A stretch of 64,000 bases of DNA from Chloroflexota bacterium (GCA_023381515.1 JAMCQI010000079.1:1-64000), one strand, 5' to 3'; numbered from the stretch's first letter, positions 15,817-24,973 are shown. Program-made: numbers and translations. Notes: generated by a model from the letters alone, not told the origin.

Positions 15817-17547
15817 TTACCTTCCTTTCCGATAAATGTCGTTGATATTCCAGTACCCCGGCGTCGGAGTCGGCGCATTTTCCATTGGAGCATGAATGAC
15901 GGTCGGGATGCCGGACGCGAGTGCCTCACGGAGCGCGGGACCGAGCTCGCTTGCAGCGCGGATCAGGACGCCTTGCGCGCCGCACGCCCGGGCGACGTCG
16001 GCATAGGCCACGCGATATTCTTTTCCCTCGCTCTCGAACACACAGCCAAAACTCCACCCATAATGCGCTTTCTCCAGGCCGGCGATTGTGCCAAAGGCGC
16101 AGTTGTCCATTACGACCCAGACCACCGGGATCTCAGCTTCCATCGCCGTCGCGACGACCGACATGTTGCTGCCAAAAGCTCCGTCGCCGACAAGCGCGAT
16201 CGCGGCACGCTCCGGACGGGCCACCTTGACCCCTAACACGGCGGCGGGTCCAAACCCCATCGTCGCCAACCCACTGGGCGTAATAAAAGCGCCGGGGACA
16301 TTGATGGGGAACTGCTGGGCGACCCCGTTCTTGTTCCATCCCACGTCCGTCACGAGATAACCATCTTCTGGCAGCGCCTTGCGCACCTCGGCCAGAATGC
16401 GCTCCGGCCGCAGCGGATACTGATCCGAACTCCACTGGTCTGCCCAGTTCGCGGCAAAGTCCTGCCGTCCCTGAGCGATTCTTTCTCGCAAGCCGTTGCG
16501 CGGCCGATGCTCGCATCCCCGAGCAGCCCCGGCGATCATCCCAAGGGCATTCTTGGCATCGGCGATGACGCCCAGTTCCGTCGGGAAATTGCGACCGATC
16601 TCGGCAGGATCAATATCTATATGGATCAAGCGCGTTGGCGGAATGGCAAAAGTGTATCGAGAGTCCCACGAACTGGAGTTCGCCTCTGCCAACCGCGTGC
16701 CGACCGCGAGGATCAAGTCCGCCTCGCGGCACATTTCATTGGCGATCGGTGTTCCCCAAAAGCCCGTCATGCCAAGCAAGAGCGGATGATCGTCGCGTAA
16801 GCACCCCTTGCCCATTAGCGTGTGCGCGACCGGCGCTTCAACCGCCTCTGCCAGTGCGGCCAGTTCTTGCGTTGCATGCGCGCCCAAAACACCGCCACCC
16901 ACGTAAATCACAGGGCGCTCGGCATCGGCCAGCGCCTGTGCAACCCGTTCGGCAGTGGCAGTGTCAATCGTAGGACGCACGATCGGCGCAGGCATCTGGC
17001 TGAATGCCCCCACAGGCAGATCGGCCGAAAAGACGTCCATCGGGACGTCCACGAGGACAGGACCGGGACGGCCGGATTGGGCAAGATGGAACGCACGCTC
17101 GACCGTGCGCGGCAAGTCCTCCACCCGGTCCACTCGATAAATGCGCTTGCAAAAGGGGCGATAGATCTCAAACTGGTCGCCGTCGAGATGCAGATTGACT
17201 TCTTGATGGGGATGGCGGCCGAAGTAGTAGGAGGGCACGTCGCCCGCGATGACGACCATCGGGATCGAATCGAGCGCGGCGTTCGCCACACCCGTGGTGG
17301 CATTCGTCAGGCCGGGCCCCAGGTGAGTCAAGAGGACGCCCGGCTTGCCCGAGGCACGCGCATAACCGTCGGCGGCGTGCGCCGCCACCTGCTCGTGTCG
17401 CGCTGTGATATAGCGGACTCGGCCGTGCCCCAGAGCATCCATCATCGCAATGATCGTATGCCCGGTCAACCCGAAGACGACCTCGACTCCGAGGTGTTCC
17501 AGATAATCGACCAATTGATAGGCGGCAATACGTGTTTCCGTCATCAT
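15817..17547 (-). CDS. Thiamine diphosphate-dependent enzyme, acetolactate synthase-like
   Basis: A 576-residue three-domain ThDP enzyme. The N-terminal PYR domain carries the catalytic Glu in TARHEQVAAHAADGYAR. The central domain resembles the FAD/DHS-like domain, and the C-terminal PP domain carries the ThDP motif GDGAFGSN ... MDNCAFG. The family includes acetolactate synthase, 2-oxo-acid decarboxylases, oxalyl-CoA decarboxylase and sulfoacetaldehyde acetyltransferase; I cannot assign the reaction. No small regulatory ilvN subunit is nearby, so biosynthetic acetolactate synthase is unlikely. The start ATG 17547 overlaps the IclR-gene TGA as ATGA, so the regulator and this enzyme are translationally coupled. 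It is the first enzyme gene of the block. Confidence 0.85.
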   Translation of the reverse strand: MMTETRIAAYQLVDYLEHLGVEVVFGLTGHTIIAMMDALGHGRVRYITARHEQVAAHAADGYARASGKPGVLLTHLGPGLTNATTGVANAALDSIPMVVIAGDVPSYYFGRHPHQEVNLHLDGDQFEIYRPFCKRIYRVDRVEDLPRTVERAFHLAQSGRPGPVLVDVPMDVFSADLPVGAFSQMPAPIVRPTIDTATAERVAQALADAERPVIYVGGGVLGAHATQELAALAEAVEAPVAHTLMGKGCLRDDHPLLLGMTGFWGTPIANEMCREADLILAVGTRLAEANSSSWDSRYTFAIPPTRLIHIDIDPAEIGRNFPTELGVIADAKNALGMIAGAARGCEHRPRNGLRERIAQGRQDFAANWADQWSSDQYPLRPERILAEVRKALPEDGYLVTDVGWNKNGVAQQFPINVPGAFITPSGLATMGFGPAAVLGVKVARPERAAIALVGDGAFGSNMSVVATAMEAEIPVVWVVMDNCAFGTIAGLEKAHYGWSFGCVFESEGKEYRVAYADVARACGAQGVLIRAASELGPALREALASGIPTVIHAPMENAPTPTPGYWNINDIYRKGR

Positions 17548-18344
17548 TCGCTCCGCAAGATGGATTGAAAATACGTGCCTCGATACCCCATCGCCTGGGA
17601 GGCCTGCGCCGCGAGCTGCAGGAGGATCGGTGTGAACCTGGCGGCCTGGTCGTCCGTAAAGCGTGTGATGGGGCCGGCGACGTTGAGTGCGGCAACCACT
17701 CTCCCGGTCGAGTCGAAGATAGGTGCGCCAAGCCCCAGCGCATCTTCAAACCGCTCGCCGTGGCTGATGGCATATCCGCAGTTCCGGATGATCTCGAGCT
17801 CTTTGAGGAGTTGCTTGCGTACGACGATCGTCCTGGAGGTCATTCGTTCGAGAGGCTTACTGAGGACTTGTCTTACGATCTCTTCTGGAGCAAAAGCGAG
17901 GAGGGCTTTGCCGGCAGACCCGGCGTGGAGGGGCATGCGTTCGCCGCGGCGGACGACAACGCGCACCGATTCTGGGCTCTCGATGCGCTCGACACAAATG
18001 CGCTCGGTCCCTTCACGCACATAGATACTGGCTGTTTCGCAAGTCACCCGGTGCAGTTCGACGAGAGCCGCGCGGGCGGCCCTCGCGACATCCAGCTGGC
18101 TCATATAAGCAGAGCTCCAGGTCAGCACCTTGGAGCCCATTATGTAGCGGCGCGTCGCCGTGTTCTGGCCGAGGACCCCTAGTGCCTGCAAGCTCTGAAG
18201 GAGTCGTCCCGCCGTGCTGCGCGACAAGTGGAGATGGCGCGCGATTTCGCTCACGCCCCATTCCGGCTGCTCCGGTCGAAAACAATCCAGAATGGACACT
18301 GCACGCGCAAGGCTCTTCTCGCTCGAGTTGTCGCCGGTGGCCAT
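17544..18344 (-). CDS. IclR-family transcriptional regulator
   Basis: A 266-residue regulator. The N-terminal winged helix-turn-helix is ILDCFRPEQPEWGVSEIARHL followed by LSRSTAGRLLQSL. The C-terminal IclR effector (GAF-like) domain includes RMPLHAGSAGKALLA and GYAISHGERFEDALGLGAPI. IclR proteins usually respond to the substrate or intermediate of an adjacent catabolic operon and often regulate themselves. It heads the minus-strand block 811-18344. Two copies of a GTCCCACATC-n-AGGAC element lie upstream at 18364 and 18536 and are candidate operators. The ATG start at 18344 fits the family length. Confidence 0.92.
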   Translation of the reverse strand: MATGDNSSEKSLARAVSILDCFRPEQPEWGVSEIARHLHLSRSTAGRLLQSLQALGVLGQNTATRRYIMGSKVLTWSSAYMSQLDVARAARAALVELHRVTCETASIYVREGTERICVERIESPESVRVVVRRGERMPLHAGSAGKALLAFAPEEIVRQVLSKPLERMTSRTIVVRKQLLKELEIIRNCGYAISHGERFEDALGLGAPIFDSTGRVVAALNVAGPITRFTDDQAARFTPILLQLAAQASQAMGYRGTYFQSILRSE

Positions 18345-18363
18345 GCTCGACTCCAGTCAGGGT

Positions 18364-18383
18364 CGTCCCACATCACAGGACGG
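18364..18383. promoter_or_regulatory. Candidate IclR operator, proximal copy
   Basis: The element CGTCCCACATCACAGGACGG lies 20 bases upstream of the IclR start codon, where binding would block transcription or translation start. It matches the distal copy at 18536 in 16 of 20 positions. Assignment to IclR is inferred from position. Confidence 0.5.
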
Positions 18384-18535
18384 CGTCCCACGCCCTGCCG
18401 GGCCAAGAAAACGCGATTGCCAGAAAACAGAATCGCTAGCGGTACTCGAAAAACACGCGCCAGATATCAGGTTACCACGAAAAGACACCGCCGCCACGAG
18501 AGGGCCGGCTGAGGGTCAAACAAGAGGAAATTTGT

Positions 18536-18555
18536 TGTCCCACATCGTAGGACGA
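18536..18555. promoter_or_regulatory. Candidate IclR operator, distal copy
   Basis: The element TGTCCCACATCGTAGGACGA is 172 bases upstream of the proximal copy, a whole-turn-range spacing that would allow looping or upstream activation. The dyad GTCC ... GGAC is shared. Confidence 0.5.
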
Positions 18556-18671
18556 AGTATCATATCCTGGTGTTTATCATAGCACTCTTATGCGAGAAAG
18601 GCAAATTGCATTCTCGTCAATATTCTCCCACGACTGCGCACTAACGATAGGGCCTCGAATATGTCCGATCA

Positions 18672-19304
18672 CTAGGTCTTTAGTTTTTCCTCAAATTGCC
18701 TCAGTGTCTTTTCGAGCTTGCCTTGCCGAGCCGTCAAGGTCAGATCGCCGCGCGTCCGCTCCAATACACCCCGAACCATGTCCGTCGTGCGGCGCAGGCC
18801 CCCGGTTAGCGCGTCGGGAAAGTCCATAGTCACAAGGAGAGAGTAAATGTCCTCCATACTCGCGAGGACCTGTTCGCCCTTCTCCGGATTATCGTGGCGG
18901 ATCACGTCGAGAATATAGCGGCGCAGTTCGCCTGCGGCTTCCCCCAGCCCGTTGAGATAAGCAGCATAGTCCACGCCGAGTGTGTCCGGGTCGGGGATGG
19001 TCCCCGACACAATCAACCCGTGCACAATATGCGCCTCGGACAATTCCTTCAAAGCATCCTGGACATACCCTGTATAGTACAGGTCCGGATAGCCAGCCAC
19101 ATGCTCTTTCATCAGAGCCGCGATTTCTCGCGCCCGCGTGAGCAGGCTGGACGCCTCCTCATATTCCGCCCGGTGTGTAGCCCGAATGGCCAGGGCACAA
19201 TGCCGAATAAGCTCGCGTGATGTGGCCAAGGCTGCATCGCGTGCCGAGTTCTTGGCCTCAAAAGCTCGGCGTACCTTCTCTCCGATCTGATCCAGCTCTT
19301 GCAT
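18672..19304 (-). CDS. Translin-family protein
   Basis: A 210-residue all-helical protein with the translin/TRAX pattern: GYVQDALKELSEAHIVHGLI in the middle, then VDYAAYLNGLGEAAGELRRYILDVIR, with the conserved E/D and GELRR positions. Eukaryotic translin and TRAX form octameric RNA-binding and RNase (C3PO) shells; archaeal homologues cleave RNA. The N-terminal half is a charged coiled-coil-like segment. The ATG 19304 has GGGGGTGAA just upstream. It stands alone on the minus strand, divergent from the beta-helix lipoprotein gene. Whether it retains nuclease activity cannot be told by eye. Confidence 0.8.
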   Translation of the reverse strand: MQELDQIGEKVRRAFEAKNSARDAALATSRELIRHCALAIRATHRAEYEEASSLLTRAREIAALMKEHVAGYPDLYYTGYVQDALKELSEAHIVHGLIVSGTIPDPDTLGVDYAAYLNGLGEAAGELRRYILDVIRHDNPEKGEQVLASMEDIYSLLVTMDFPDALTGGLRRTTDMVRGVLERTRGDLTLTARQGKLEKTLRQFEEKLKT

Positions 19305-19437
19305 TTCACCCCCATTTTCCTGGCGCTTATGGCTATCGATCGACGGCCGCTGCGTCTCCCGTGAGACAGGCTGACATCAAGCGCACAACGTTCAGATACT
19401 ACCGTAAAAGCGGCAGCCTGTCAAAAACCTTTTCATT

Positions 19438-19465
19438 TTGCTTCCCCACCTCAGTGTGCTATACT
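19438..19465 (+). promoter_or_regulatory. Promoter of the beta-helix lipoprotein gene
   Basis: The -35 box TTGCTT (19438-19443) and -10 box TATACT (19460-19465) are 16 bases apart. The predicted start near 19472 leaves a leader of about 27 bases before the ATG at 19499. Confidence 0.6.
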
Positions 19466-19498
19466 CGTTGCCTGATAACTGCATCAAGAAAGAGTCCC

Positions 19499-21187
19499 AT
19501 GCCCCGTTTCAGCACAATGGTTTGGCTCGCCTTCGTCATTGCCTCCATGGTTTTGCTGTCAGCTTGTGTCGGTCCGATACCCACTTCGGTCGCCGTGCTC
19601 GCTCCCACAGAGACTGTCACAGTTACGCCGGTGACTCTCCAACCCACTTTTCCCCCGTCGACCGAAACGGCCACAAGCGCCCCCGAAGCTGCGACACTGG
19701 AACCGACGGTGGAGTCGACCCTGGAGATCACCTCGACGCCGACGATAACCGCCACTCGGATCCCAGTCACTCCGCCTCCCGCAAGTTTCCCGACTCTCGC
19801 CGTCGCCAACCTGCCACTGGTAACAGTCAGCTCGTGCGCCCAAATCTGGGCGGCAGGCTATTACAAACTGACCAACGATATCAAGACCCCCGAGACAGAT
19901 TGCTTTTACATCCAGAGCAATAATGTCGTTTTTGACTGCGACCATCACACGATCGAGGGCAACAATTTTCAAGGTTACGCCTTCTTCGTCCGCAAGTTCG
20001 GCTTCCCCTTTCAGCAGACCCCGACAAATATTGAAATCAAGAATTGCCGCGTTCTCCACCATCGCACCGGCATTTTCGTCGGAGGAGGGAACAATATCTA
20101 CGTTCACAACAACGACCTTTCCGACAACCTGGACGACACCAACAAACAGAGGTTTGGCGTCTTCCTCGGCCAAGCGGAGGGAGGCGGCCTTCGTTTCGAT
20201 ACGGTCAGCGGCGGGCGAGCAGAGTACAACACGGCCAATAATGGCGCCATCGGCATTGACGTGCGCGACAGCGATCATGTCATTTTGCGAGACAATACGG
20301 CCTCGAATAACTCGGCCTGGGGGATCAACCTCATTCACAGCTCCTATAGCGAGATTTCGAGCAATACGGTCCGGGATAATATCCGTTATTGCGCTTGGGG
20401 AAACGGCACCGTCGGACGGGGGTGCGATGCCGGAGGCATCATCCTCCAGGATGGATCGAGTCACAATGTGGTCAAGGGGAATACGGTAGCCGGCGATAAT
20501 GGGAACGGTATCTTCATCAAGGCGCACTTTACGCGCTGCGATGACGACAATCTCATCCAGAACAACAAGATCCAAAATGCCGTATACAACGGGATTGAAT
20601 TGGGCTTTTGCAAGAAGAACCGTGCCATCGGCAACGAGATCACCGGCTCCATGGACGGCATTCTCTTTGGTTTCGACGCCTATACAGAGATCCGCGGCAA
20701 CATTATCAGCAACATGACGAATCACGGCATCAGTTCCTGGAACACTCACAACGCCACCGTCGATGGGAACCAAATTACCAACAGCCGCGAAGCAATCTAC
20801 TTTTACTGGGACCGCTGGGATGCCAAGCAGTTTTCGTTCCTTCCCCCCTCCCCCGATAACTACGCCTCGCGCGACAACGTCATCTCGAACAATGTCCTGC
20901 GTGGCAATACGGTTGCCGGCGTCCACCTGTCCAATTCGATCCAGAACCGCGTTCTCAACAATGCATTTGCAGGCAACGGGCGGAATATCTGGCTCGAGGG
21001 CAATGTTCAAGGGGACGTGATTCTCGTTGTGACACCAGTGCCGCCGACTCTTACTCCGGCGCCAACACTCTCCCCAAGCCCTACTTTCACGCCGGGGGCG
21101 GCAACCCCTACTCCGCCCCCATTGCTCACGGCGACTCCGGCTCGCCTCATCACGCCCGATCCGTACAACCCGAGAAACAGGCGCTAG
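19499..21187 (+). CDS. Surface lipoprotein with right-handed parallel beta-helix (NosD/PbH1-like)
   Basis: A 562-residue protein. Signal MPRFSTMVWLAFVIASMVLLSAC (lipobox LSAC, Cys23) is followed by a Thr/Pro-rich linker of about 75 residues. A long beta-helix domain (about residues 105-505) has repeated N-rich turns such as NDLSDN, DNTASNNSAWGI, SNTVRDN, NQITNSR and NNVLRGNTVAGV. A second Pro/Thr-rich tail (VPPTLTPAPTLSPSPT) ends in basic residues. Such helices bind or cleave polysaccharides (NosD, CASH, pectate-lyase-like), but no catalytic cluster is evident to me. I choose the ATG 19499 over the upstream open frame because the signal peptide begins there and the promoter lies between. It is probably anchored in the cell envelope. 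Confidence 0.82.
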   Translation: MPRFSTMVWLAFVIASMVLLSACVGPIPTSVAVLAPTETVTVTPVTLQPTFPPSTETATSAPEAATLEPTVESTLEITSTPTITATRIPVTPPPASFPTLAVANLPLVTVSSCAQIWAAGYYKLTNDIKTPETDCFYIQSNNVVFDCDHHTIEGNNFQGYAFFVRKFGFPFQQTPTNIEIKNCRVLHHRTGIFVGGGNNIYVHNNDLSDNLDDTNKQRFGVFLGQAEGGGLRFDTVSGGRAEYNTANNGAIGIDVRDSDHVILRDNTASNNSAWGINLIHSSYSEISSNTVRDNIRYCAWGNGTVGRGCDAGGIILQDGSSHNVVKGNTVAGDNGNGIFIKAHFTRCDDDNLIQNNKIQNAVYNGIELGFCKKNRAIGNEITGSMDGILFGFDAYTEIRGNIISNMTNHGISSWNTHNATVDGNQITNSREAIYFYWDRWDAKQFSFLPPSPDNYASRDNVISNNVLRGNTVAGVHLSNSIQNRVLNNAFAGNGRNIWLEGNVQGDVILVVTPVPPTLTPAPTLSPSPTFTPGAATPTPPPLLTATPARLITPDPYNPRNRR

Positions 21188-21343
21188 TAGCGGCCGTTCT
21201 CTATTTTATAGTATAATAGTTCTAGTTGCTGTCTCGATTGCTCCATCCCGTGGTGTTTTCTGCGCGACGGACGGCGTTGCAGTGACAATGCCGGTCCGCC
21301 GCGTTCTGCGTGTTTCGGCTAATCACGAAAGGAGGAAAATGCA

Positions 21344-23728
21344 ATGGTGCATCGAATTGAGCACGTCGCGGTGATCGGCTCCGGGACGATGGGCGGTGCC
21401 ATCGCGGCCCACTTTGCCAATGCGGGCTTGCCTGTGGTCCTGCTCGACATCGTCCCGAATAAGCTGACCGCAGAGGAGGAGAAGAAAAAGCTCACCCTCT
21501 CCGACCCGGCGGTGCGAAACCGCATCGTCAATGCAGGTCTCGAGGCCGTCAAGAAGGCGAAGCCGGCCGCCCTTTTTACTCCTCAGACCGTCGACCGCAT
21601 CACGGTAGGGAACCTGGAAGACAATTTCGATCGCCTCCGCGAAGCCGATTTGATTCTCGAAGCCATCGTCGAGAATCTGGGGATCAAAAGGCAACTGATG
21701 GAACGGATTGATGCGGTTCGGCAATCCGACTGCATTGTGACGACAAACACTTCCGGCATTCCTATCGGCGCCATCGCCGAAGGGCGCTCAGAGTCGTTCC
21801 AGGCCCATTTCCTCGGCACCCACTTTTTCAACCCGCCCCGCTATCTCAAGCTTCTCGAAGTCATTCCCTCGGTGCAAACATCACCTGAGGTGGTCGCGGA
21901 GGTCAAGGGATTCGGCGAGCGAGTCCTGGGCAAAGGGGTGGTCATCTGCAAGGATCGACCCAATTTCGTGGCCAATCGCATCGGCACTTTTGGCGGTCTC
22001 CTCACGATGCACTATGCCATTGAGAACGGGTTCGCTGTTAACGAGGTTGACGATATCACTGGGCCCGTGATCGGGCACCCCAAGACGGCTACATTTCGTC
22101 TCATGGACCTGGTGGGGAATGACATTTTCCTCCACGTCTCCGACAATCTCTACGAAGCGGTTCCGGAGGATGAGGCCCGCGCGGAACTGCGCGCGCCCGA
22201 CGCCTTGCGTGAGATGGTCAAGAATGGCTGGCTGGGCAACAAGAGCAAGCAGGGCTTTTACAAGCAGACCAGGACCGCGTCCGGCCGCGAATATCAAGTC
22301 CTCGACTTGAATACACTCGAATACAAGCCGCAAGAAAAAAAGGCCTACGATTCGGTTACGAACGCCGAAATGCTTGAATCGCTTCCCGAGCGCCTGCGCT
22401 ACTTGATGACGCAAAATGATCGCGGCGCCCAGTTCATCTGGTATACCACCGCGCGCCTTCTCTCTTATTCATCGCACCGGGTACCGGAAATTGCGGACGA
22501 TATCGTCTCCGTGGACAATGCCATGAAATGGGGCTTTGCCAACGAGTTGGGCCCCTTTGAGTCGTGGGATGTGCTCGGGGTTGCCGAGACGGTGGCTCGC
22601 ATGGAAAAGGACGGCATCTCTGTGGCGCCCTGGGTCAAAGAGATGCTCGCGACGGGCCATCCGACCGTTTACAAAGATGGCTTTTATTATGATCTGACGG
22701 CCAAGGATTACCGCCCCATCCCGCGTGATCAAAATATCATTGTCCTGCGAGACCAAAAAGTGATCAAGAGCAATGACAATGCTTCCCTGCTCGACCTGGG
22801 CGATGGGGTGGCCTGTCTCGAGTTTCATACCAAGATGAACTCGCTCGACGAGGGCATCATAGAGATCGCCGCGACCGCACTCGAAGAGGTAAACAAGAAC
22901 TATGTCGGTCTTGTCGTCGGCAATCAGGGAGAGCATTTCTCGGCGGGTGCGAATGTTATGACGGTTGGGCTCGCCGCCGAGAACAAGGAATGGGACAAGA
23001 TCGATCAAGCCTCCAAGGCCTTGCAAGACTTTAACATGGCAATGCGCTACAGTCCCAAGCCAGTCGTCGCCGCTCCCTTCGGCTATACACTGGGCGGCGG
23101 TTGTGAAGTTGCCATGTCCGCTGCGCACGTCGTCGCGCACGCCGAGTCCTACGTGGGCCTCGTCGAGGTGGGGATGGGCCTCATCCCGGCAGGGGGCGGC
23201 TGCAAAGAACTGCTCCGCCGCGTCGGCTCACCTGCCATGCAGACGCCGAACGTGGACCCGCTCCCATTCCTTCAGCGTGTCTTTGAGACCATCGGCATGG
23301 CCAAGGTCGCGACGAGCGCTGAAGAGGCTAAGCAAATGGGCTTTTTCTCCGCCAACGATCGGGTGGTCATGAATCGCGACTATATGCTTGCCGGAGCCAA
23401 GCAGGCAGTCCTCGAAATGGTCGCCGAAGGTTATAGTGCCCCGGCGCGGGGCAAGCTAATCTACGTCATGGGCGAACGAGGCCTCGCCGCGCTGCGGATC
23501 GCGATCTACTCGATGGTGCAGGCCGGGTACATCTCCGAGTACGACGCCAAGGTCGGCGACCGCCTGGCCCGCGTCCTTTGCGGCGGCGATCTCACGGCCC
23601 CGACATGGGTAGACGAGCAGTATGTCCTCGATCTCGAGCGGGAAGCTTTCGTCGCGCTTTGCGGCGAGGACAAGACGCGTGAGCGCATCTGGCACTTTCT
23701 TAGCACCGGGAAACCATTGAGGAATTAA
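21344..23728 (+). CDS. fadN: Bifunctional 3-hydroxyacyl-CoA dehydrogenase / enoyl-CoA hydratase (FadN type)
   Basis: A 794-residue beta-oxidation protein in the FadN order. The N-terminal NAD-binding 3-hydroxyacyl-CoA dehydrogenase shows VAVIGSGTMGGAIAAHFANAG, the catalytic HFFNPP, and a C-terminal dehydrogenase domain near KNGWLGNKSKQGFYK. A crotonase domain begins about residue 480 (GLVVGNQGEHFSAGANV; EVGMGLIPAGGGCKEL). In the crotonase part the glutamate of VEVGMGLIP is present, but the first catalytic Glu region reads GCEVAMSAAHVV and should be checked. The ATG 21344 follows AGGAGG by 8 bases. A TATAAT at 21212 may be its -10, without a good -35. It is followed after 25 bases by the thiolase gene. 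Confidence 0.92.
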   Translation: MVHRIEHVAVIGSGTMGGAIAAHFANAGLPVVLLDIVPNKLTAEEEKKKLTLSDPAVRNRIVNAGLEAVKKAKPAALFTPQTVDRITVGNLEDNFDRLREADLILEAIVENLGIKRQLMERIDAVRQSDCIVTTNTSGIPIGAIAEGRSESFQAHFLGTHFFNPPRYLKLLEVIPSVQTSPEVVAEVKGFGERVLGKGVVICKDRPNFVANRIGTFGGLLTMHYAIENGFAVNEVDDITGPVIGHPKTATFRLMDLVGNDIFLHVSDNLYEAVPEDEARAELRAPDALREMVKNGWLGNKSKQGFYKQTRTASGREYQVLDLNTLEYKPQEKKAYDSVTNAEMLESLPERLRYLMTQNDRGAQFIWYTTARLLSYSSHRVPEIADDIVSVDNAMKWGFANELGPFESWDVLGVAETVARMEKDGISVAPWVKEMLATGHPTVYKDGFYYDLTAKDYRPIPRDQNIIVLRDQKVIKSNDNASLLDLGDGVACLEFHTKMNSLDEGIIEIAATALEEVNKNYVGLVVGNQGEHFSAGANVMTVGLAAENKEWDKIDQASKALQDFNMAMRYSPKPVVAAPFGYTLGGGCEVAMSAAHVVAHAESYVGLVEVGMGLIPAGGGCKELLRRVGSPAMQTPNVDPLPFLQRVFETIGMAKVATSAEEAKQMGFFSANDRVVMNRDYMLAGAKQAVLEMVAEGYSAPARGKLIYVMGERGLAALRIAIYSMVQAGYISEYDAKVGDRLARVLCGGDLTAPTWVDEQYVLDLEREAFVALCGEDKTRERIWHFLSTGKPLRN

Positions 23729-23753
23729 GCGCTGAAACTTTAGGAGATTCCAT

Positions 23754-24932
23754 ATGAAAGAAGCAGTCATCGTCTCCGCCGTCCGCACCGCCGTCGGCAA
23801 GGCACCGCGTGGCAAGCTTCGCCTGACGCGACCTGACGAAATGGCGGCTACCGTCGTGGCCGCCGCGCTCCGACGGGCCGAAGGTATCAAGCCAGAGCAA
23901 GTCGACGACGTCATCATCGGCTCCGCCTTCCCTGAGGGCGAACAGGGTCTGAACATGGGGCGCATCGTCGCCCTGCGCGCCGGCTTGCCAGTCAGCGTTC
24001 CCGCCATGACCGTCAACCGCTTTTGCTCCTCCGGCCTTCAGACCATAGCCCTCGCCGCCGGACAGATACGGGCCGGCTGGGGAGAGATCATCATCGCCGG
24101 CGGCGTCGAATCCATGAGCATGGTTCCGATGATCGGATTTCACTTCTCGCCCAACCCGTTTCTCGCCCAGGAATATCCGGGCACATTTCTCGGCATGGGC
24201 TTGACCGCCGAGAACGTCGCGAAGCAATACGGTGTATCCCGCCAGGATCAGGACGCGTTTGGGCTGAGGAGCCACCAGCGTGCCATCGCCGCTCAGGAGG
24301 CAGGCAAATTCAAGTCCGAGATTGTTCCGCTCGAGATCTCGAACGTAGAGATGAACGGCGACAGGTTGCGGAAGGACAAGTTTACCTTCGACACGGACGA
24401 AGGTCCCCGCCGCGAAACGAGCCTCGAGGTGCTTGCGTCGCTCAAGCCGGCCTTTGCCCAGGGCGGCACGGTCACGGCCGGCAACTCGTCCCAAACGAGT
24501 GATGCCGCCTCGGCCGTCGTCGTGATGGAGCAGGAGCGGGCCAAGGCCATGGGACTGAAGCCGCTTGTTCGCATGGTTTCTTTCGCCGCCGCAGGCGTCC
24601 CGCCCGAAATCATGGGCATCGGGCCCATTGCCGCGATCCCCAAGGCGCTCCAGCTTGCCGGGCTGAGCCTCGCCGACATCGATCTGATCGAGCTCAACGA
24701 GGCGTTTGCGGCCCAGTCGCTGGCCGTCATCCGTGAGCTCAAGATAGATGAAGAGCGCGTGAATGTAAACGGCGGCGCCATCGCCCTCGGCCATCCGCTC
24801 GGAGCGACCGGCGCCAAACTCACGACCCAGATCATTAACGAGATGAAGCGTCGCCAGGTCCAGTTCGGCATGGTGACCATGTGCATAGGCGGTGGCATGG
24901 GCGCCGCGGGAATCTTTGAGAATTTGCCTTAG
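23754..24932 (+). CDS. fadA: Acetyl-CoA acyltransferase (3-ketoacyl-CoA thiolase)
   Basis: A 392-residue thiolase that cleaves 3-ketoacyl-CoA with CoA. It has the catalytic Cys in [14 protein letters not shown], His in [15 protein letters not shown] and the second Cys in [10 protein letters not shown], and normal family length. The ATG 23754 has a TAGGAG leader. With FadN it would carry out the last three steps of fatty-acid beta-oxidation. No acyl-CoA dehydrogenase lies in the window. Confidence 0.95.
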   Translation: MKEAVIVSAVRTAVGKAPRGKLRLTRPDEMAATVVAAALRRAEGIKPEQVDDVIIGSAFPEGEQGLNMGRIVALRAGLPVSVPAMTVNRFCSSGLQTIALAAGQIRAGWGEIIIAGGVESMSMVPMIGFHFSPNPFLAQEYPGTFLGMGLTAENVAKQYGVSRQDQDAFGLRSHQRAIAAQEAGKFKSEIVPLEISNVEMNGDRLRKDKFTFDTDEGPRRETSLEVLASLKPAFAQGGTVTAGNSSQTSDAASAVVVMEQERAKAMGLKPLVRMVSFAAAGVPPEIMGIGPIAAIPKALQLAGLSLADIDLIELNEAFAAQSLAVIRELKIDEERVNVNGGAIALGHPLGATGAKLTTQIINEMKRRQVQFGMVTMCIGGGMGAAGIFENLP

Positions 24933-24938
24933 CAATCC

Positions 24939-24967
24939 TTGACACCGCGCGACAACCATGCTAGAAT
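24939..24967 (+). promoter_or_regulatory. Promoter of the T-box leader
   Basis: TTGACA (24939-24944), 17 bases, TAGAAT (24962-24967): a near-consensus sigma70 promoter. The predicted start near 24974 begins the T-box leader. Confidence 0.85.
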
Positions 24968-24973
24968 ATGCGA

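Larger units (their letters stand above)
18345..18671. other. Intergenic region with duplicated IclR-type operator candidates
   Basis: A 327-base gene-free stretch upstream of the IclR gene. Two near-identical 20-base elements, CGTCCCACATCACAGGACGG (18364-18383) and TGTCCCACATCGTAGGACGA (18536-18555), share GTCCCACATC and AGGACG and have the imperfect dyad GTCC/GGAC. A third partial copy, CGTCCCACG, starts at 18385. No clear -35/-10 pair was found on the minus strand. The rest of the region shows nothing recognisable. Confidence 0.55.

Noticed and set aside
15817..17547. Assignment of the ThDP enzyme as biosynthetic acetolactate synthase (ilvB)
   Set aside because: There is no ilvN or ilvC neighbour, and it is coupled to an IclR regulator in a catabolic-looking block; only the family is supported.
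19559..21010. 483-codon open frame on the minus strand opposite the beta-helix gene
   Set aside because: It mirrors the repetitive beta-helix coding strand; it has low-complexity composition, no start site and no recognisable domain, while the plus strand has a signal peptide and repeats.
23700..24959. 419-codon open frame on the minus strand opposite the thiolase gene
   Set aside because: Shadow of a GC-rich gene; the plus strand encodes a thiolase with all catalytic residues.
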